A stretch of 11,868 bases of DNA from CAZVJU01 sp964627195 (lineage in GTDB: Bacteria; Patescibacteriota; Microgenomatia; UBA8517). Location of the stretch: assembly GCA_964627195.1 (NCBI GenBank), contig CAZVJU010000035.1:1-11868 (forward strand). Direction: 5' to 3'. Positions within the stretch are counted from its first letter, which is position 1. Each line of letters starts with the position of its first letter. The translations under genes and the position numbers were made by a program. The notes under the pieces are model-generated. The model saw only the letters and a list, made by a program, of their open reading frames with translations. It was not told the DNA's origin and did no database searches. Of this stretch, positions 4,416 to 11,688 are shown one piece after another.

Positions 4416-6056
4416 ATGCAAGTACACACTAACTATCTGAACTACGTAAAAAAAAATAATTTTCATCGTATCGCGGGAGTCGGTTTTATTCTCTTCACCT
4501 CGGTATATCTAGTCTGGCTTTTCCAAAACTTAAACAAAGACGCTATTTTTATAAGCTACCCTTTTTTCGCATTTCAACTGTTCTCATTTCTTTTTATAAG
4601 CATCTCTGTCGTCAATAACTGGAGAGGAATCTACCGCACAGAAAGACCAAAACTCCCGGATAATCCACCTCCCGTATCTGTAGTAGTACCTACTTATAAA
4701 GAACCTGTCTCTATCGTTAGACAAACCGTAATATCTCTTCTTAATCTGTCCTACGAAGGACAGTTGGTAATTATTCTCTCTAATGACGATCAGGATGAAA
4801 GTCAGAAAATACGGTTAGTTTCGCTTATGGAGGAAATGTCCAGGTATTGGACAAAAAAAACCAATAATTTAGAACTTAACTTGCAAAGAAGCCTTTACTT
4901 AATAAATTCTTTACCCCACAAAGAAGCGAAGGCCGGAAACCTGAATCAGGCGTTACAATTTCTAAAAAAATACTACCCCACAATTGATCTTCTCTTAATC
5001 GAGGACGCAGATGAGGTTTGTCATCCAGATATTTTGCAGGCTATTGCAGGCTACTTCCAAAACCCAAGGGTTGCGTATGTACAAACAATAAAACAGTCAG
5101 CAGTTTCTAAAGAAGATCCTTTCGGCAACAGAGATTTGATGTGGTATTGTCGTACCGCTGCATCGCGCGACTCTGCAAACGCAATGTTTGCTTGTGGTTC
5201 AGGCGTCGTATGGAAAATTTCTGCCTTAGAATCGATCCAAGGATTTTCTACCTGGAATTTGGTTGAGGATTTAACAACTTCTTACCAACTTTTATCCCTC
5301 GGGTGGGAAGGCAGATATCATTATGAGGCACTCTCCTACGGTCTCGCACCCGAGGATCTTCCAAATTTTATTAAGCAAAGAGGAACTTGGGCAATTGACC
5401 ACTTGAGAATTTTCTTCTGGGACAACCCCCTTACAAAAAGCGGGTTAACCTTTTTTCAAAGATTACAATTTTTAGAACCACCCCTATTTTATCTCAATGG
5501 TTTTTTAAATCTTATCCTGGTTAGCGTTACTTCCCTGAGCCTACTTTTCGGGCTTTGGCCAACCACACAAGACGCCCTCACACATGCCAAATATCTTATC
5601 CCAAGTTTTTTATCCTTGGAAATTTACTATCTTTTCTTGGCGGAAAATATTCCGTTTAGGCGTGACAGACAATTCTGGGTAGGTCTTGCTCCGGTATTTT
5701 CGATTGCCGCAATTAAAGCGCTTTTTTACGGACCGCATAAAAAACCCAAATACATAGTTACCAGGAAGGAAAACATCTATGGCAATTATGTCAAGCTGGT
5801 TTTACCTCAAATAATCACCTTGTCTCTGATATTTTTGAGCATTTGCAAAATTTTAATTTCAACACCCCTTTATTCAAAGTTCGATTGGGCGGCTGTATTT
5901 TGGGGTTTTTATCAAGCTTCATTCTTCTTACAAACAATTAGAGTTTCCTGGTGGAAATGGGACCCGAGAATTTCTATACAATTAGTCTGGGGCAACACGG
6001 CTGAGTTTGTAAAAAGAGGTGTATTTTTCCGTAAATTCAGGTTAGCAAAAATCTAA
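4416..6056 (+). CDS. Membrane glycosyltransferase family 2, cellulose-synthase-like (546 aa)
   Basis: A processive-type GT2 that would build and export a polysaccharide from nucleotide sugars at the inner face of the membrane. Two N-terminal membrane segments (about 18-37 and 45-66) precede the catalytic domain: VVVPTYKEP (89-97), SNDD (122-125), KAGNLNQAL (172-180), IEDADE (195-200, DxD at D197/D199), ACGSGVVWK (259-267) and NLVEDL (281-286, the TED position). A run of C-terminal membrane segments follows (about 355-378, 388-412, 426-442, 463-485). No PilZ domain is visible. The product-binding motif normally written Q(Q/R)xRW reads QRGTW (321-325), with Thr for Arg. The substrate cannot be named. 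The stop interlocks with the convergent GT39-like gene. Confidence 0.88.
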   Translation: MQVHTNYLNYVKKNNFHRIAGVGFILFTSVYLVWLFQNLNKDAIFISYPFFAFQLFSFLFISISVVNNWRGIYRTERPKLPDNPPPVSVVVPTYKEPVSIVRQTVISLLNLSYEGQLVIILSNDDQDESQKIRLVSLMEEMSRYWTKKTNNLELNLQRSLYLINSLPHKEAKAGNLNQALQFLKKYYPTIDLLLIEDADEVCHPDILQAIAGYFQNPRVAYVQTIKQSAVSKEDPFGNRDLMWYCRTAASRDSANAMFACGSGVVWKISALESIQGFSTWNLVEDLTTSYQLLSLGWEGRYHYEALSYGLAPEDLPNFIKQRGTWAIDHLRIFFWDNPLTKSGLTFFQRLQFLEPPLFYLNGFLNLILVSVTSLSLLFGLWPTTQDALTHAKYLIPSFLSLEIYYLFLAENIPFRRDRQFWVGLAPVFSIAAIKALFYGPHKKPKYIVTRKENIYGNYVKLVLPQIITLSLIFLSICKILISTPLYSKFDWAAVFWGFYQASFFLQTIRVSWWKWDPRISIQLVWGNTAEFVKRGVFFRKFRLAKI

Positions 6057-7624
6057 AACTTAGGTGCCCAGATCGTAGTCAGATTATCGTATTGACCTGA
6101 AACCTTATAGCTATCTTCCATGGTTAAGTAATAGTAATTTTTTATATCAGTCAACAACTCCTCATCTATTGACTGGGTGAAATAATTATTAAGAATAATA
6201 TAAGAAAAGGTCCGATCTCTTATCGCAAGTTTCATTGCCTCAACGCCATCTTTACCTTTGTATTCAAGATACCACGTACTACTCCACGAATACGGATCTT
6301 CAAATCCAGAGAAAAGATGGTATTTATAAATTGCACTAGCTTCAGCAAAAATCCGATCCTCTGGTTTGCGATTCCGTTCTAAAAAGGCAATCGCCCTACT
6401 CGCGCTTGGCCAAGAACGTTGGAACCTCCAGTGTTTACTGAAATTAATCCAAAGATTTGTGATTACGGCAACTAGTGAAAGCGTTAATATAAGCTGGGCA
6501 AGATTTGAAATTAAGGTTGTATTCTTTTGGGTGTTTTGAACACTTTTGTAAAGTTTATAAAAAACCCATCCTGAAACCGGGGCCCAAAAGAAAGATGCAT
6601 ATACCATATGTTTCCAAAAACTTCTTATGTTCAGAAATGCAAGGTGATAAGTCAGAGGACTTAATCCTCCTAATGTTAAAAGAATGACCAGGAACTTCCT
6701 TTGATCAGCTTTTTCAATGATACTTTGCAATTTCTGTTCTAAGGGAAAAAAAGCTGAAGAGAATTTCTTTGGGTAGGTTAAGATTTTACCAAAAGATTGC
6801 TTCTTGTCTTTAAGAGCAAAAATCAAACCTAATAAAGATCCCGTCAAGCTTAGTGCTGCATCTGAACCCAATTCTTTAACAATTTTTGCCAGATCGGCGG
6901 GTTCTTGAGAATTCCTACCTGCAAAATAAGAAAGAACATCATCTAAATAGAAGGAAAGGAAAAGAGCTAAAATCGCAACAACTATCAAAGTCCATAAAAA
7001 AGCCAGTCCAATCTCAAATTTTCTCCCTTTAATAAGAATTAAAATACCAATTATGGGCAAAAAAAGGATTGCTACATATTTGGTTAGTATCGCAACTGAG
7101 ATAAGAATCGCCGAAAAGAGTACGAGCACAATTTCTCTATATCTATGTGAATTTTGCGAGAGGAGCGCCGTATACAAGGAAAGTGCGGTAAACAAAAGAC
7201 TGGGTGCGTCATAAGTTGCAAGTTGGGCTAAATTCAGACTAACCGACGAAAACAAGAAAAGGAAAAGTGTAATAAGTTCGACCTTCTTACCTCCCAGTTT
7301 TCTACCTATTTTCCCCGCTACAATTCCTGTGATAAGAACACAAAACGTAGAAAATAAGCGTATCCCTTCTAATCCAAACCTACGATTTATTAAAGCACTG
7401 ATAACAGGATATATGTAAGATCCACCCATCCAAGAAATTGCATCCTCCCAATAAATGCCTCTTAAAACCTCTTCCCCGACGGTAGCATATATTGCTTCAT
7501 CAACAAAGGCTGTATTGTAGTTAAGATCTTTAAAAGAGTACAAGACAAAAGCTATGGCCACAAAAAAATATAAAACTTTAGTCCAACTTAGATCGAATTC
7601 ATACCTGTTTATTGAAATTAGCAT
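6053..7624 (-). CDS. GT39/ArnT-like polytopic glycosyltransferase (523 aa)
   Basis: An integral membrane protein with about ten or more hydrophobic segments and the layout of the dolichyl-phosphate-mannose mannosyltransferase / ArnT superfamily (GT-C fold), which moves sugars from polyprenyl-phosphate donors to proteins or glycolipids outside the membrane. After the first membrane segment (about 14-33) comes the diagnostic acidic loop NTAFVDEAIYATVGEE (38-53, D42 and E43). Then come membrane segments interrupted by short loops, including LAQLATYDAPSLLF where family members keep a Tyr-Asp near the second loop. A soluble C-terminal domain follows from about residue 400. The acceptor is unknown. 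It has its own promoter-like -10 upstream. It converges on the GT2 with a 4-bp overlap of stop codons. Confidence 0.85.
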   Translation of the reverse strand: MLISINRYEFDLSWTKVLYFFVAIAFVLYSFKDLNYNTAFVDEAIYATVGEEVLRGIYWEDAISWMGGSYIYPVISALINRRFGLEGIRLFSTFCVLITGIVAGKIGRKLGGKKVELITLFLFLFSSVSLNLAQLATYDAPSLLFTALSLYTALLSQNSHRYREIVLVLFSAILISVAILTKYVAILFLPIIGILILIKGRKFEIGLAFLWTLIVVAILALFLSFYLDDVLSYFAGRNSQEPADLAKIVKELGSDAALSLTGSLLGLIFALKDKKQSFGKILTYPKKFSSAFFPLEQKLQSIIEKADQRKFLVILLTLGGLSPLTYHLAFLNIRSFWKHMVYASFFWAPVSGWVFYKLYKSVQNTQKNTTLISNLAQLILTLSLVAVITNLWINFSKHWRFQRSWPSASRAIAFLERNRKPEDRIFAEASAIYKYHLFSGFEDPYSWSSTWYLEYKGKDGVEAMKLAIRDRTFSYIILNNYFTQSIDEELLTDIKNYYYLTMEDSYKVSGQYDNLTTIWAPKF

Positions 7625-7655
7625 TTTCTCGAAACAAGGCGGATGACCCAGGGGT

Positions 7656-7661
7656 ATTATA
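7656..7661 (-). promoter_or_regulatory. Candidate -10 box for the GT39-like gene
   Basis: The minus strand has a perfect TATAAT in the context TATAATACCCC, matching the rrn promoter context TATAATACCCT at the left end. It sits 31 nt before the ATG at 7624, giving a leader of about 25 nt. No convincing -35 lies 16-18 bp upstream (CAACTT is the best available), so confidence is limited. Confidence 0.4.
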
Positions 7662-7704
7662 CTTTACAAAAGCCAGGAAAGTTGTGGTCATAAAAGATTT
7701 GAAG

Positions 7705-8838
7705 TTACAATTTATCTGGATTTACTCTGATGATTCTATCGTCATCAGAGGTAGGTTTACCGCGACCATCACGGTTGCTGGTTGTAATATAGAGCATACT
7801 ATCCGGCCCGGCAACGACGTCACGAAGTCTTCCGAATTGACCTTTAAAATGCTCTTTTACCTCGCTTACTCTATTTCCAGATAGAACTGCTTCGTAAAGC
7901 GCTTGGCCTCTTAAACCCCCAAAAAATAAAGACCCGCCGAGATAAGCAGCTCCCGAGGGAGCCCAGGTGGTTGTTGCCCCTGAATGTCTGACTGGAGTTT
8001 CCATACCGGATCGGACTTCGTCGCCCTGAATTTCCGGCCAGCCGTAATTTCTGCCGCTTTGAATAAGATTAACTTCGTCAAGTCCTGATAGGATTCCGCT
8101 TCGCCCGTGCTCGGTTGCCCAAAAAGTGCCGTTTTGATCCCAAGTCAAACCCTGAACATTCCGGTGGCCGTAAGAAAATACTCGCGGATCACCGAGTGGC
8201 TTGCCCTGAGCGAAGTCGAAGGGGTTNNNNNNNNNNCGGGAAGGCCCTTCTGCGTCTCCGGTCCCAATGTAAAGCAGTCTATCCGGACCAAACTTTATTC
8301 TTCCGCCGTTATGGTTTGAGTCTCCGGGAATTGCATCGACTATACTTTTTTCATCTGACAATTTGTTATCTTTATAAGTCATACACACCACACGGTTTAG
8401 TGTACTGCCGCCCGAACTTTTGTAGGTGTAATACAGATAAATATAATTATTTACTGCAAAATCCGGATGCAAAACTATTCCTAATAACCCGCCCTCCCCG
8501 ATCTCTCGAACATTTGTAACGGTAATTACGGGGTTTGGCTGTAATACTCCAGTCGCATCGACGAAGCGTACTGTTCCTTTCCGCTCGGTTACCAACATAC
8601 TGCCATTTGGCAGAAAAGCAATCCCCCAGGGCGTATCTAAATTCTTGGCAATCACTGTAACTGCCGGCACGTCTTCCGAAGATGACTTATCTTGAGTCTG
8701 TGTGGTCGAAGTGTCCCTATTTTTAGTCAGATCGCTGATTTCTGGAAGGTCTTGGGACGAAAATCTATCGGATCTCACATACCAAATTCCCAAAGCAACT
8801 ACAATAATAGGAAGTAAAAAAATCAGAGCTTTCTTCAT
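7705..8838 (-). CDS. GSDH-type PQQ-dependent sugar dehydrogenase-like beta-propeller (interrupted by a gap)
   Basis: This belongs to the glucose/sorbosone dehydrogenase (aldose sugar dehydrogenase) family: periplasmic or extracellular six-bladed propellers, many of which oxidise sugars with PQQ. An N-terminal signal anchor (MKKALIFLLPIIVVALGIWY) and a Ser/Thr/Gln-rich linker precede the propeller. Signatures include LDTPWGIAFLPNGSMLVTE, GGLLGIVLHPDF, DSNHNGGRIKFGPD (with the expected active-site His), YIGTGDA, FSYGHRNVQGLTWD and WATEHG...GLDEVN...NYGWP. I start at the ATG 8838 rather than the TTG at 8862, which overlaps the upstream stop. Ten N at 8227-8236 lie in the blade between GTGDA and FSYGHRN; the family usually has about 20-30 residues there, so real sequence is missing and the frame across the gap is unproven. 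A PQQ cofactor is inference from the family. Confidence 0.82.
   Translation of the reverse strand: MKKALIFLLPIIVVALGIWYVRSDRFSSQDLPEISDLTKNRDTSTTQTQDKSSSEDVPAVTVIAKNLDTPWGIAFLPNGSMLVTERKGTVRFVDATGVLQPNPVITVTNVREIGEGGLLGIVLHPDFAVNNYIYLYYTYKSSGGSTLNRVVCMTYKDNKLSDEKSIVDAIPGDSNHNGGRIKFGPDRLLYIGTGDAEGPSXXXXNPFDFAQGKPLGDPRVFSYGHRNVQGLTWDQNGTFWATEHGRSGILSGLDEVNLIQSGRNYGWPEIQGDEVRSGMETPVRHSGATTTWAPSGAAYLGGSLFFGGLRGQALYEAVLSGNRVSEVKEHFKGQFGRLRDVVAGPDSMLYITTSNRDGRGKPTSDDDRIIRVNPDKL
8199..8224 (-). repeat. Dispersed repeat inside the GSDH gene, encoding PFDFAQGKP
   Basis: On the plus strand this is GCTTGCCCTGAGCGAAG followed by TCGAAGGGG. On the coding strand it reads in frame as PFDFAQGKP, foreign to the GSDH family at this point. 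From memory, this short sequence (also seen as LSEVEG or PERSRR in other frames) is spread through many candidate-phylum and environmental genomes; I cannot confirm that here. It lies directly beside the assembly gap, which suggests that a repeat broke the assembly. Confidence 0.5.
8227..8236. other. Assembly gap (10 N)
   Basis: Ten N mark a scaffold join of unknown true length inside the GSDH gene. The count of ten is probably a placeholder. Bases on either side belong to the same gene family in the right order, so the join is likely correct in general position. Confidence 0.98.
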
Positions 8839-8849
8839 AAGGAAAAGGA

Positions 8850-10322
8850 CTAAGGAAACCAAACTCTCTCGGAGATATTTCCTCTTACAATTTCGTAATT
8901 AGTACAGTCAATTAACATTACTTTCACCGTTCCATAATCCCGACCACTTGTTCCTGAACCAACCACAACACTATTGTCAGGACTCCATACACTTAATGAA
9001 GTGTTATACCCCAACCCTCCAGCCCACCAGTAGTAAGAATGTCTAAAATCCGATCCGCAAGTTTTAAGCTCTCCAGTTTCCAAATTATGAAAACCAACCG
9101 GAGAGTTAGAGTAAGGTTCGTTGGTAAGAGCGAAAAGTGTTTTTTTGTCAGGTGAAATTACCATACTTTGTCCAAAACTACCTATGTTTTCGCGCTTACC
9201 TGTCACTATATCAAAAGATACCGCCGTAGGTTTTTGATCGTATTCCAAAAAGAAAAGTTTCATTTCATTTGAGCTATATGAGGTAAGATATGTTTGAGGA
9301 TAGTTACTCTCAAACATATCTTCTTTTGTAGCCTTGCCGACAACAACCTCGGTAATATTTACTGAATCGTATAGATTCAAAAAACCATCCTTATAATATG
9401 CAGCAAACCTTCCGCTTCCAGACCAGAAAGGGGGCTCTGGAACATTTGGCCCTTCGTGCACCTGGCGAAGTGCATCTACTCCATCTTTCAATTTAACCGC
9501 TTCACTCCCATCCACATTTGCCAAATACAAAGAATTATTTAATATATAACTAATCTTATTTTTACCTTTCACCCAAACAACTGGTGATATTGATGCTTTT
9601 CCGTCTGAGGAAGATAAATTTAAGATCGTGGAATTCAATACCGTGTCGATAACTTTAGAACCCAATCCGTTTCCTACCCAAACAGTTATATATCTAGAGT
9701 CGGGAGTCCAATTCGCATAGTGGTTTTGGATATTACCGTAAGGAATTAATACAGTAACTTTTTTACTTTCGACATCAACAAATGCAACCCCGCTGTTATA
9801 ACCTACATACATACCACTATTGGTTTGTTTTTCAGAATCCTCCGGATAAAAACTATAAACAATTTTCATTTTATCGGGCGACACCTGAAGGCCAAATTTT
9901 TTATACTCATCATCTGTTATTTGTTGAAGGTCATTTCTATCTGCATTAACTACGTATACTTCGCCATCCATTACAAAAGCAATTCTTCCTGAAGCCGTTT
10001 TGACCAATTTTTCAGGTAAAGGAGTCAGGTTGGGTGTCTGTGTAATTGTTGGCACTCTGGTAACCAGAGCCTTAGTAGGACTACGGCTCCTTTTATCTAA
10101 CTGGCTGTTTGAAACTTTCTTCGTCTCTTGTCGCTTTGCATGATATGGATAAATGACAAATAACAAAGCAAAAATCAGAGATAAAAAGATTAGATACAAG
10201 TTTTTCTTTCGGGGTTTTTTGAGTTGAGAAGCGATTTTTCTAAAAATTGAAGATGGAGAAGGTATATCCTTTTGGGGAGTATTTTCTAGCGCATTTTTTT
10301 TCAAGTTCAAGTCCTTTAACAT
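8850..10322 (-). CDS. Membrane-anchored TolB/WD40-like beta-propeller protein (490 aa)
   Basis: A short basic cytoplasmic tail (about 1-43) and one membrane segment (about 43-61) are followed by a Ser/Thr/Pro-rich linker and a large outward-facing repeat domain from about residue 107. The repeats look like TolB/PD40 blades: SGRIAFVMDGEVYVVNADRN, LQVSPDKMKIVYSF, ANWTPDSRYITVWVG, PFWSGSGRFAAYY, MVISPDKKTLFAL and SVWSPDNSVVVGSG, with the SPD/TPD turns typical of these propellers. The role is probably binding or scaffolding outside the membrane; the ligand is unknown. An upstream GTG at 10337 would add five residues; I prefer the ATG at 10322 because a -10-like TGTAAT ends 6 nt before it. The GSDH-like gene follows after 11 nt, probably in one operon. 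Confidence 0.8.
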   Translation of the reverse strand: MLKDLNLKKNALENTPQKDIPSPSSIFRKIASQLKKPRKKNLYLIFLSLIFALLFVIYPYHAKRQETKKVSNSQLDKRSRSPTKALVTRVPTITQTPNLTPLPEKLVKTASGRIAFVMDGEVYVVNADRNDLQQITDDEYKKFGLQVSPDKMKIVYSFYPEDSEKQTNSGMYVGYNSGVAFVDVESKKVTVLIPYGNIQNHYANWTPDSRYITVWVGNGLGSKVIDTVLNSTILNLSSSDGKASISPVVWVKGKNKISYILNNSLYLANVDGSEAVKLKDGVDALRQVHEGPNVPEPPFWSGSGRFAAYYKDGFLNLYDSVNITEVVVGKATKEDMFESNYPQTYLTSYSSNEMKLFFLEYDQKPTAVSFDIVTGKRENIGSFGQSMVISPDKKTLFALTNEPYSNSPVGFHNLETGELKTCGSDFRHSYYWWAGGLGYNTSLSVWSPDNSVVVGSGTSGRDYGTVKVMLIDCTNYEIVRGNISERVWFP

Positions 10323-10328
10323 AAACCT

Positions 10329-10334
10329 ATTACA
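10329..10334 (-). promoter_or_regulatory. Possible -10 box for the beta-propeller operon
   Basis: TGTAAT (five of six) lies 6 nt upstream of the ATG at 10322, the same spacing as at the DedA and 53-aa genes. No good -35 is present at 17 bp (GGAGTA), so this is weak on its own. Confidence 0.25.
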
Positions 10335-10337
10335 CAC

Positions 10338-10554
10338 CCTAAACTATGACATACTCCTCGCAACAAGTTGCAAAGGTATCTTGCGATATGTATGTCTTCT
10401 TGAATCCGCTTCATCCTGCGCTGCAGCGAGATATTCGCAGGTTCTAGAATAAACTATTCCAGGAACGGAACACGTAGACACGTCTGATATTTCCAATTCC
10501 TATTGTTCCTATTGGCTGCGAACCGTGGACGCTATTAGAATTTATTTTATCCAA
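10338..10554. other. Intergenic region without a supported gene
   Basis: These 217 bp separate the VOC gene from the propeller operon. They are richer in GC than their surroundings and contain CGCTGCAGCG (10419-10428, palindromic) inside a CTGCG/CGCAG stem (10416-10440), and GCAAC-AA-GTTGC at 10360-10371. Two very short overlapping ORFs (plus 10346-10447, minus 10316-10414) are open but unsupported. It could hold gene debris or regulatory structure. Confidence 0.4.
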
Positions 10555-10950
10555 TTAAATATTCATCAACTGAATAAGCTGAACACAGTTTCCGTCAGGA
10601 TCTAAAAAAGAACCGACCACCCTTTCTTCTCCTTTTATATTCATGCAGGTTTCTGTGGGGTTTTCGATTATCTTTATTTCCGGATGTAAATTCAGAACTG
10701 AAAAATAATCGTTAATATTGTCAACATAGAAAGAAATAATTATTTGAAAAGGATTACTATTAACTCCATTTACTTTTGAATGTTTAGCTATCCAAAGTTT
10801 ATATCCTTTGACAGCCTCAATTCCATATCCGTAGTCGTCTTCTCTGTCAACCTTCACAACCTGATTGAAACCGAGAACTTCTGTGTAAAAAAGTGCTAGT
10901 TTATCTGGGTTTTTACTAAATAGACAAATACGATATTTTGTAACTTTCAT
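10555..10950 (-). CDS. VOC (glyoxalase/bleomycin-resistance fold) protein (131 aa)
   Basis: A single-chain vicinal-oxygen-chelate protein with two babbab modules: KYRICLFSKNPDKLALFYTEVLGF (5-28) opens the first, and FQIIISFYVDNINDYFSVL opens the second, which closes with the typical VGSFLDPDGNCVQLIQ. The usual metal ligands are not evident: the first strand has Arg where a His is common, and the last has Gln in place of Glu. It is therefore more likely a ligand-binding or resistance-type member than a metal enzyme, and the substrate is unknown. It lies 28 nt downstream of tRNA-Gln in the same direction and may be read from the tRNA transcript. I see no clear promoter or Shine-Dalgarno sequence. 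Confidence 0.8.
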   Translation of the reverse strand: MKVTKYRICLFSKNPDKLALFYTEVLGFNQVVKVDREDDYGYGIEAVKGYKLWIAKHSKVNGVNSNPFQIIISFYVDNINDYFSVLNLHPEIKIIENPTETCMNIKGEERVVGSFLDPDGNCVQLIQLMNI

Positions 10951-10978
10951 AATTTTATCTTTATATAGATATCAAGTG

Positions 10979-11049
10979 CTGGGAGGCAGGGATTCGAACC
11001 CCGATTAGCGGGGCCAAAACCCGCTGTCCTACCATTAGACGACCTCCCA
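10979..11049 (-). tRNA. tRNA-Gln (anticodon TTG)
   Basis: The 71-nt cloverleaf is complete: acceptor TGGGAGG/CCTCCCA, D stem GTCT/GGAC, anticodon stem GCGGG/CCCGC with loop TTTTGGC (anticodon TTG), T stem CGGGG/CCCTG with loop TTCGAAT, and discriminator G. CCA is not encoded. It lies 14 nt after tRNA-Lys. Confidence 0.96.
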
Positions 11050-11063
11050 ATGTTTACTACGAG

Positions 11064-11135
11064 TGAGCCCGGCGCGACTCGAACGCGCAACCATCACCTT
11101 AAAAGGGTGTTGCTCTACCATTGAGCTACGGGCCC
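11064..11135 (-). tRNA. tRNA-Lys (anticodon TTT)
   Basis: This is a 72-nt cloverleaf with acceptor GGGCCCG/CGGGCTC, D stem GCTC/GAGC, anticodon loop CTTTTAA (TTT), T stem GCGCG/CGCGC with loop TTCGAGT, and discriminator A. The outermost anticodon-stem pair (27-43) is an A-A mismatch. CCA is not encoded. Its first three bases also belong to a 15-bp inverted repeat upstream. Confidence 0.95.
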
Positions 11136-11212
11136 TCAAAAATTTTGTTGCGAAGCAAATTCTGCGAATTCAAAATTTTTGAGGGTGAACCCTAAAATAC
11201 CTTTGTATTTTT
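11133..11212. repeat. Nested inverted repeats upstream of tRNA-Lys
   Basis: A perfect 15-bp inverted repeat (11133-11147 with 11171-11185, arms CCCTCAAAAATTTTG and complement) encloses two smaller palindromes, TTGC-GAA-GCAA (11148-11158) and AATTC-TGC-GAATT (11158-11170), which together could form a three-way junction. Two more hairpins follow: AGGGT-GA-ACCCT (11182-11193) and AAAATAC-CTTT-GTATTTT (11195-11212). On the minus strand these lie between the GIY-YIG gene and tRNA-Lys and may terminate the first or help process the second. Confidence 0.8.
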
Positions 11213-11220
11213 AAGATTAA

Positions 11221-11254
11221 ACACTCAAAAGTTTTCGACTGGATCTTTGAGTGT
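11221..11254 (-). terminator. Possible terminator over the GIY-YIG stop codon
   Basis: ACACTCAAA (minus-strand start 11254) pairs with TTTGAGTGT (ending 11221) across a 16-nt loop, and the transcript continues TTAATCTT. The 9-bp stem includes the last codons and the TGA. The stem is AT-rich and the T-run is broken, so termination is uncertain. Confidence 0.3.
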
Positions 11255-11503
11255 AAAGCCCTCAATTAGTTTCAATTTATACTTTCGTGTCCAGCGTTTA
11301 ACAGATTTCTCCCGTTTTGCTGCCTCAGTTTGACTTCCAAAAGTTTCGTAATATACAAGTACAACCGGACGTTTATGTCTTAAAGATTTAGCACCGGTCT
11401 TATTATTAGTGTTATGCTCTTGTACTCTTCGCTTTAAATCCGTTGTAATACCAGTATAAAGTGAGTTATCTTTGCACCTCACAATATATGTGTACCAACT
11501 CAT
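11225..11503 (-). CDS. GIY-YIG domain protein, UPF0213/YhbQ-like (92 aa)
   Basis: A small stand-alone GIY-YIG nuclease-fold protein. WYTYIVRC and SLYTGITTDLKRRVQEHN (residues ~3-31) hold the GIY-YIG strands (YTYIV and YTGIT), the conserved Arg in LKRR and the His. AAKREKSVKRWTRKYKLKLI near residues 61-80 carries the metal-binding Glu. Its length is that of the YhbQ/UPF0213 group, whose cellular role is poorly defined. I start at the ATG 11503, which gives the standard MSWYTYIV start; an upstream GTG at 11558 would add an atypical Cys-rich tail. It lies between tRNA-Glu and tRNA-Lys on the same strand. Confidence 0.88.
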   Translation of the reverse strand: MSWYTYIVRCKDNSLYTGITTDLKRRVQEHNTNNKTGAKSLRHKRPVVLVYYETFGSQTEAAKREKSVKRWTRKYKLKLIEGFTLKDPVENF

Positions 11504-11562
11504 ACCTATTTTTTTAATGTGTTTACACCTCAAAATTTTACAATTTGTGAGTGCTAGCACTG

Positions 11563-11582
11563 AAAAAGCTATTTGCTTTTTT
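11563..11582 (-). terminator. Hairpin just after tRNA-Glu
   Basis: AAAAAGC and GCTTTTT form a 7-bp stem with a 5-nt loop directly 3' of tRNA-Glu, extendable by CACT/AGTG that reuses the tRNA 3' end. It could end the tRNA transcript or mark the 3' processing site. The stem is AT-rich and there is no T-run after it, so termination is doubtful. Confidence 0.3.
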
Positions 11583-11584
11583 AG

Positions 11585-11658
11585 TGACCCCAGTGAGATT
11601 CGAACTCACGATTTTCGGGATGAAAGCCCGACGTCCTAGGCCTCTAGACGATGGGGCC
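11585..11658 (-). tRNA. tRNA-Glu (anticodon TTC)
   Basis: This is a 74-nt cloverleaf: acceptor GGCCCCA/TGGGGTC, D stem GTCT/GGAC with a 9-nt loop, anticodon stem TCGGG/CCCGA with loop CTTTCAT (anticodon TTC), T stem GTGAG/CTCAC with loop TTCGAAT, and discriminator A. CCA is not encoded. A perfect palindrome, CCAAGT-GA-ACTTGG (11657-11670), straddles its 5' end. The first 14 nt of the gene recur at 11715-11728. Confidence 0.96.
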
Positions 11659-11688
11659 AAGTGAACTTGGCTAGTTTGATTAATTGTG

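Noticed and set aside
6505..6687. Open frame on the plus strand inside the GT39-like gene
   Set aside because: It is antisense to a well-supported membrane protein and has no recognisable features; shadow frames at 995-1198, 1899-2126, 3386-3586, 7612-7884, 8107-8519 and 8702-8902 were rejected for the same reason.
8839..8862. Upstream TTG start for the GSDH-like gene
   Set aside because: It overlaps the stop of the upstream gene, while the ATG at 8838 begins a standard signal anchor (MKKALIFLL).
11504..11560. Upstream GTG start for the GIY-YIG gene
   Set aside because: The ATG at 11503 gives the family-typical N-terminus; the extension is Cys-rich and unlike the family.
11550..11561. CIRCE-like palindrome AGTGCTAGCACT
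   Set aside because: CIRCE needs TTAGCACTC-N9-GAGTGCTAA; here the two half-like sites overlap head-on with no 9-nt spacer, and no heat-shock gene follows.
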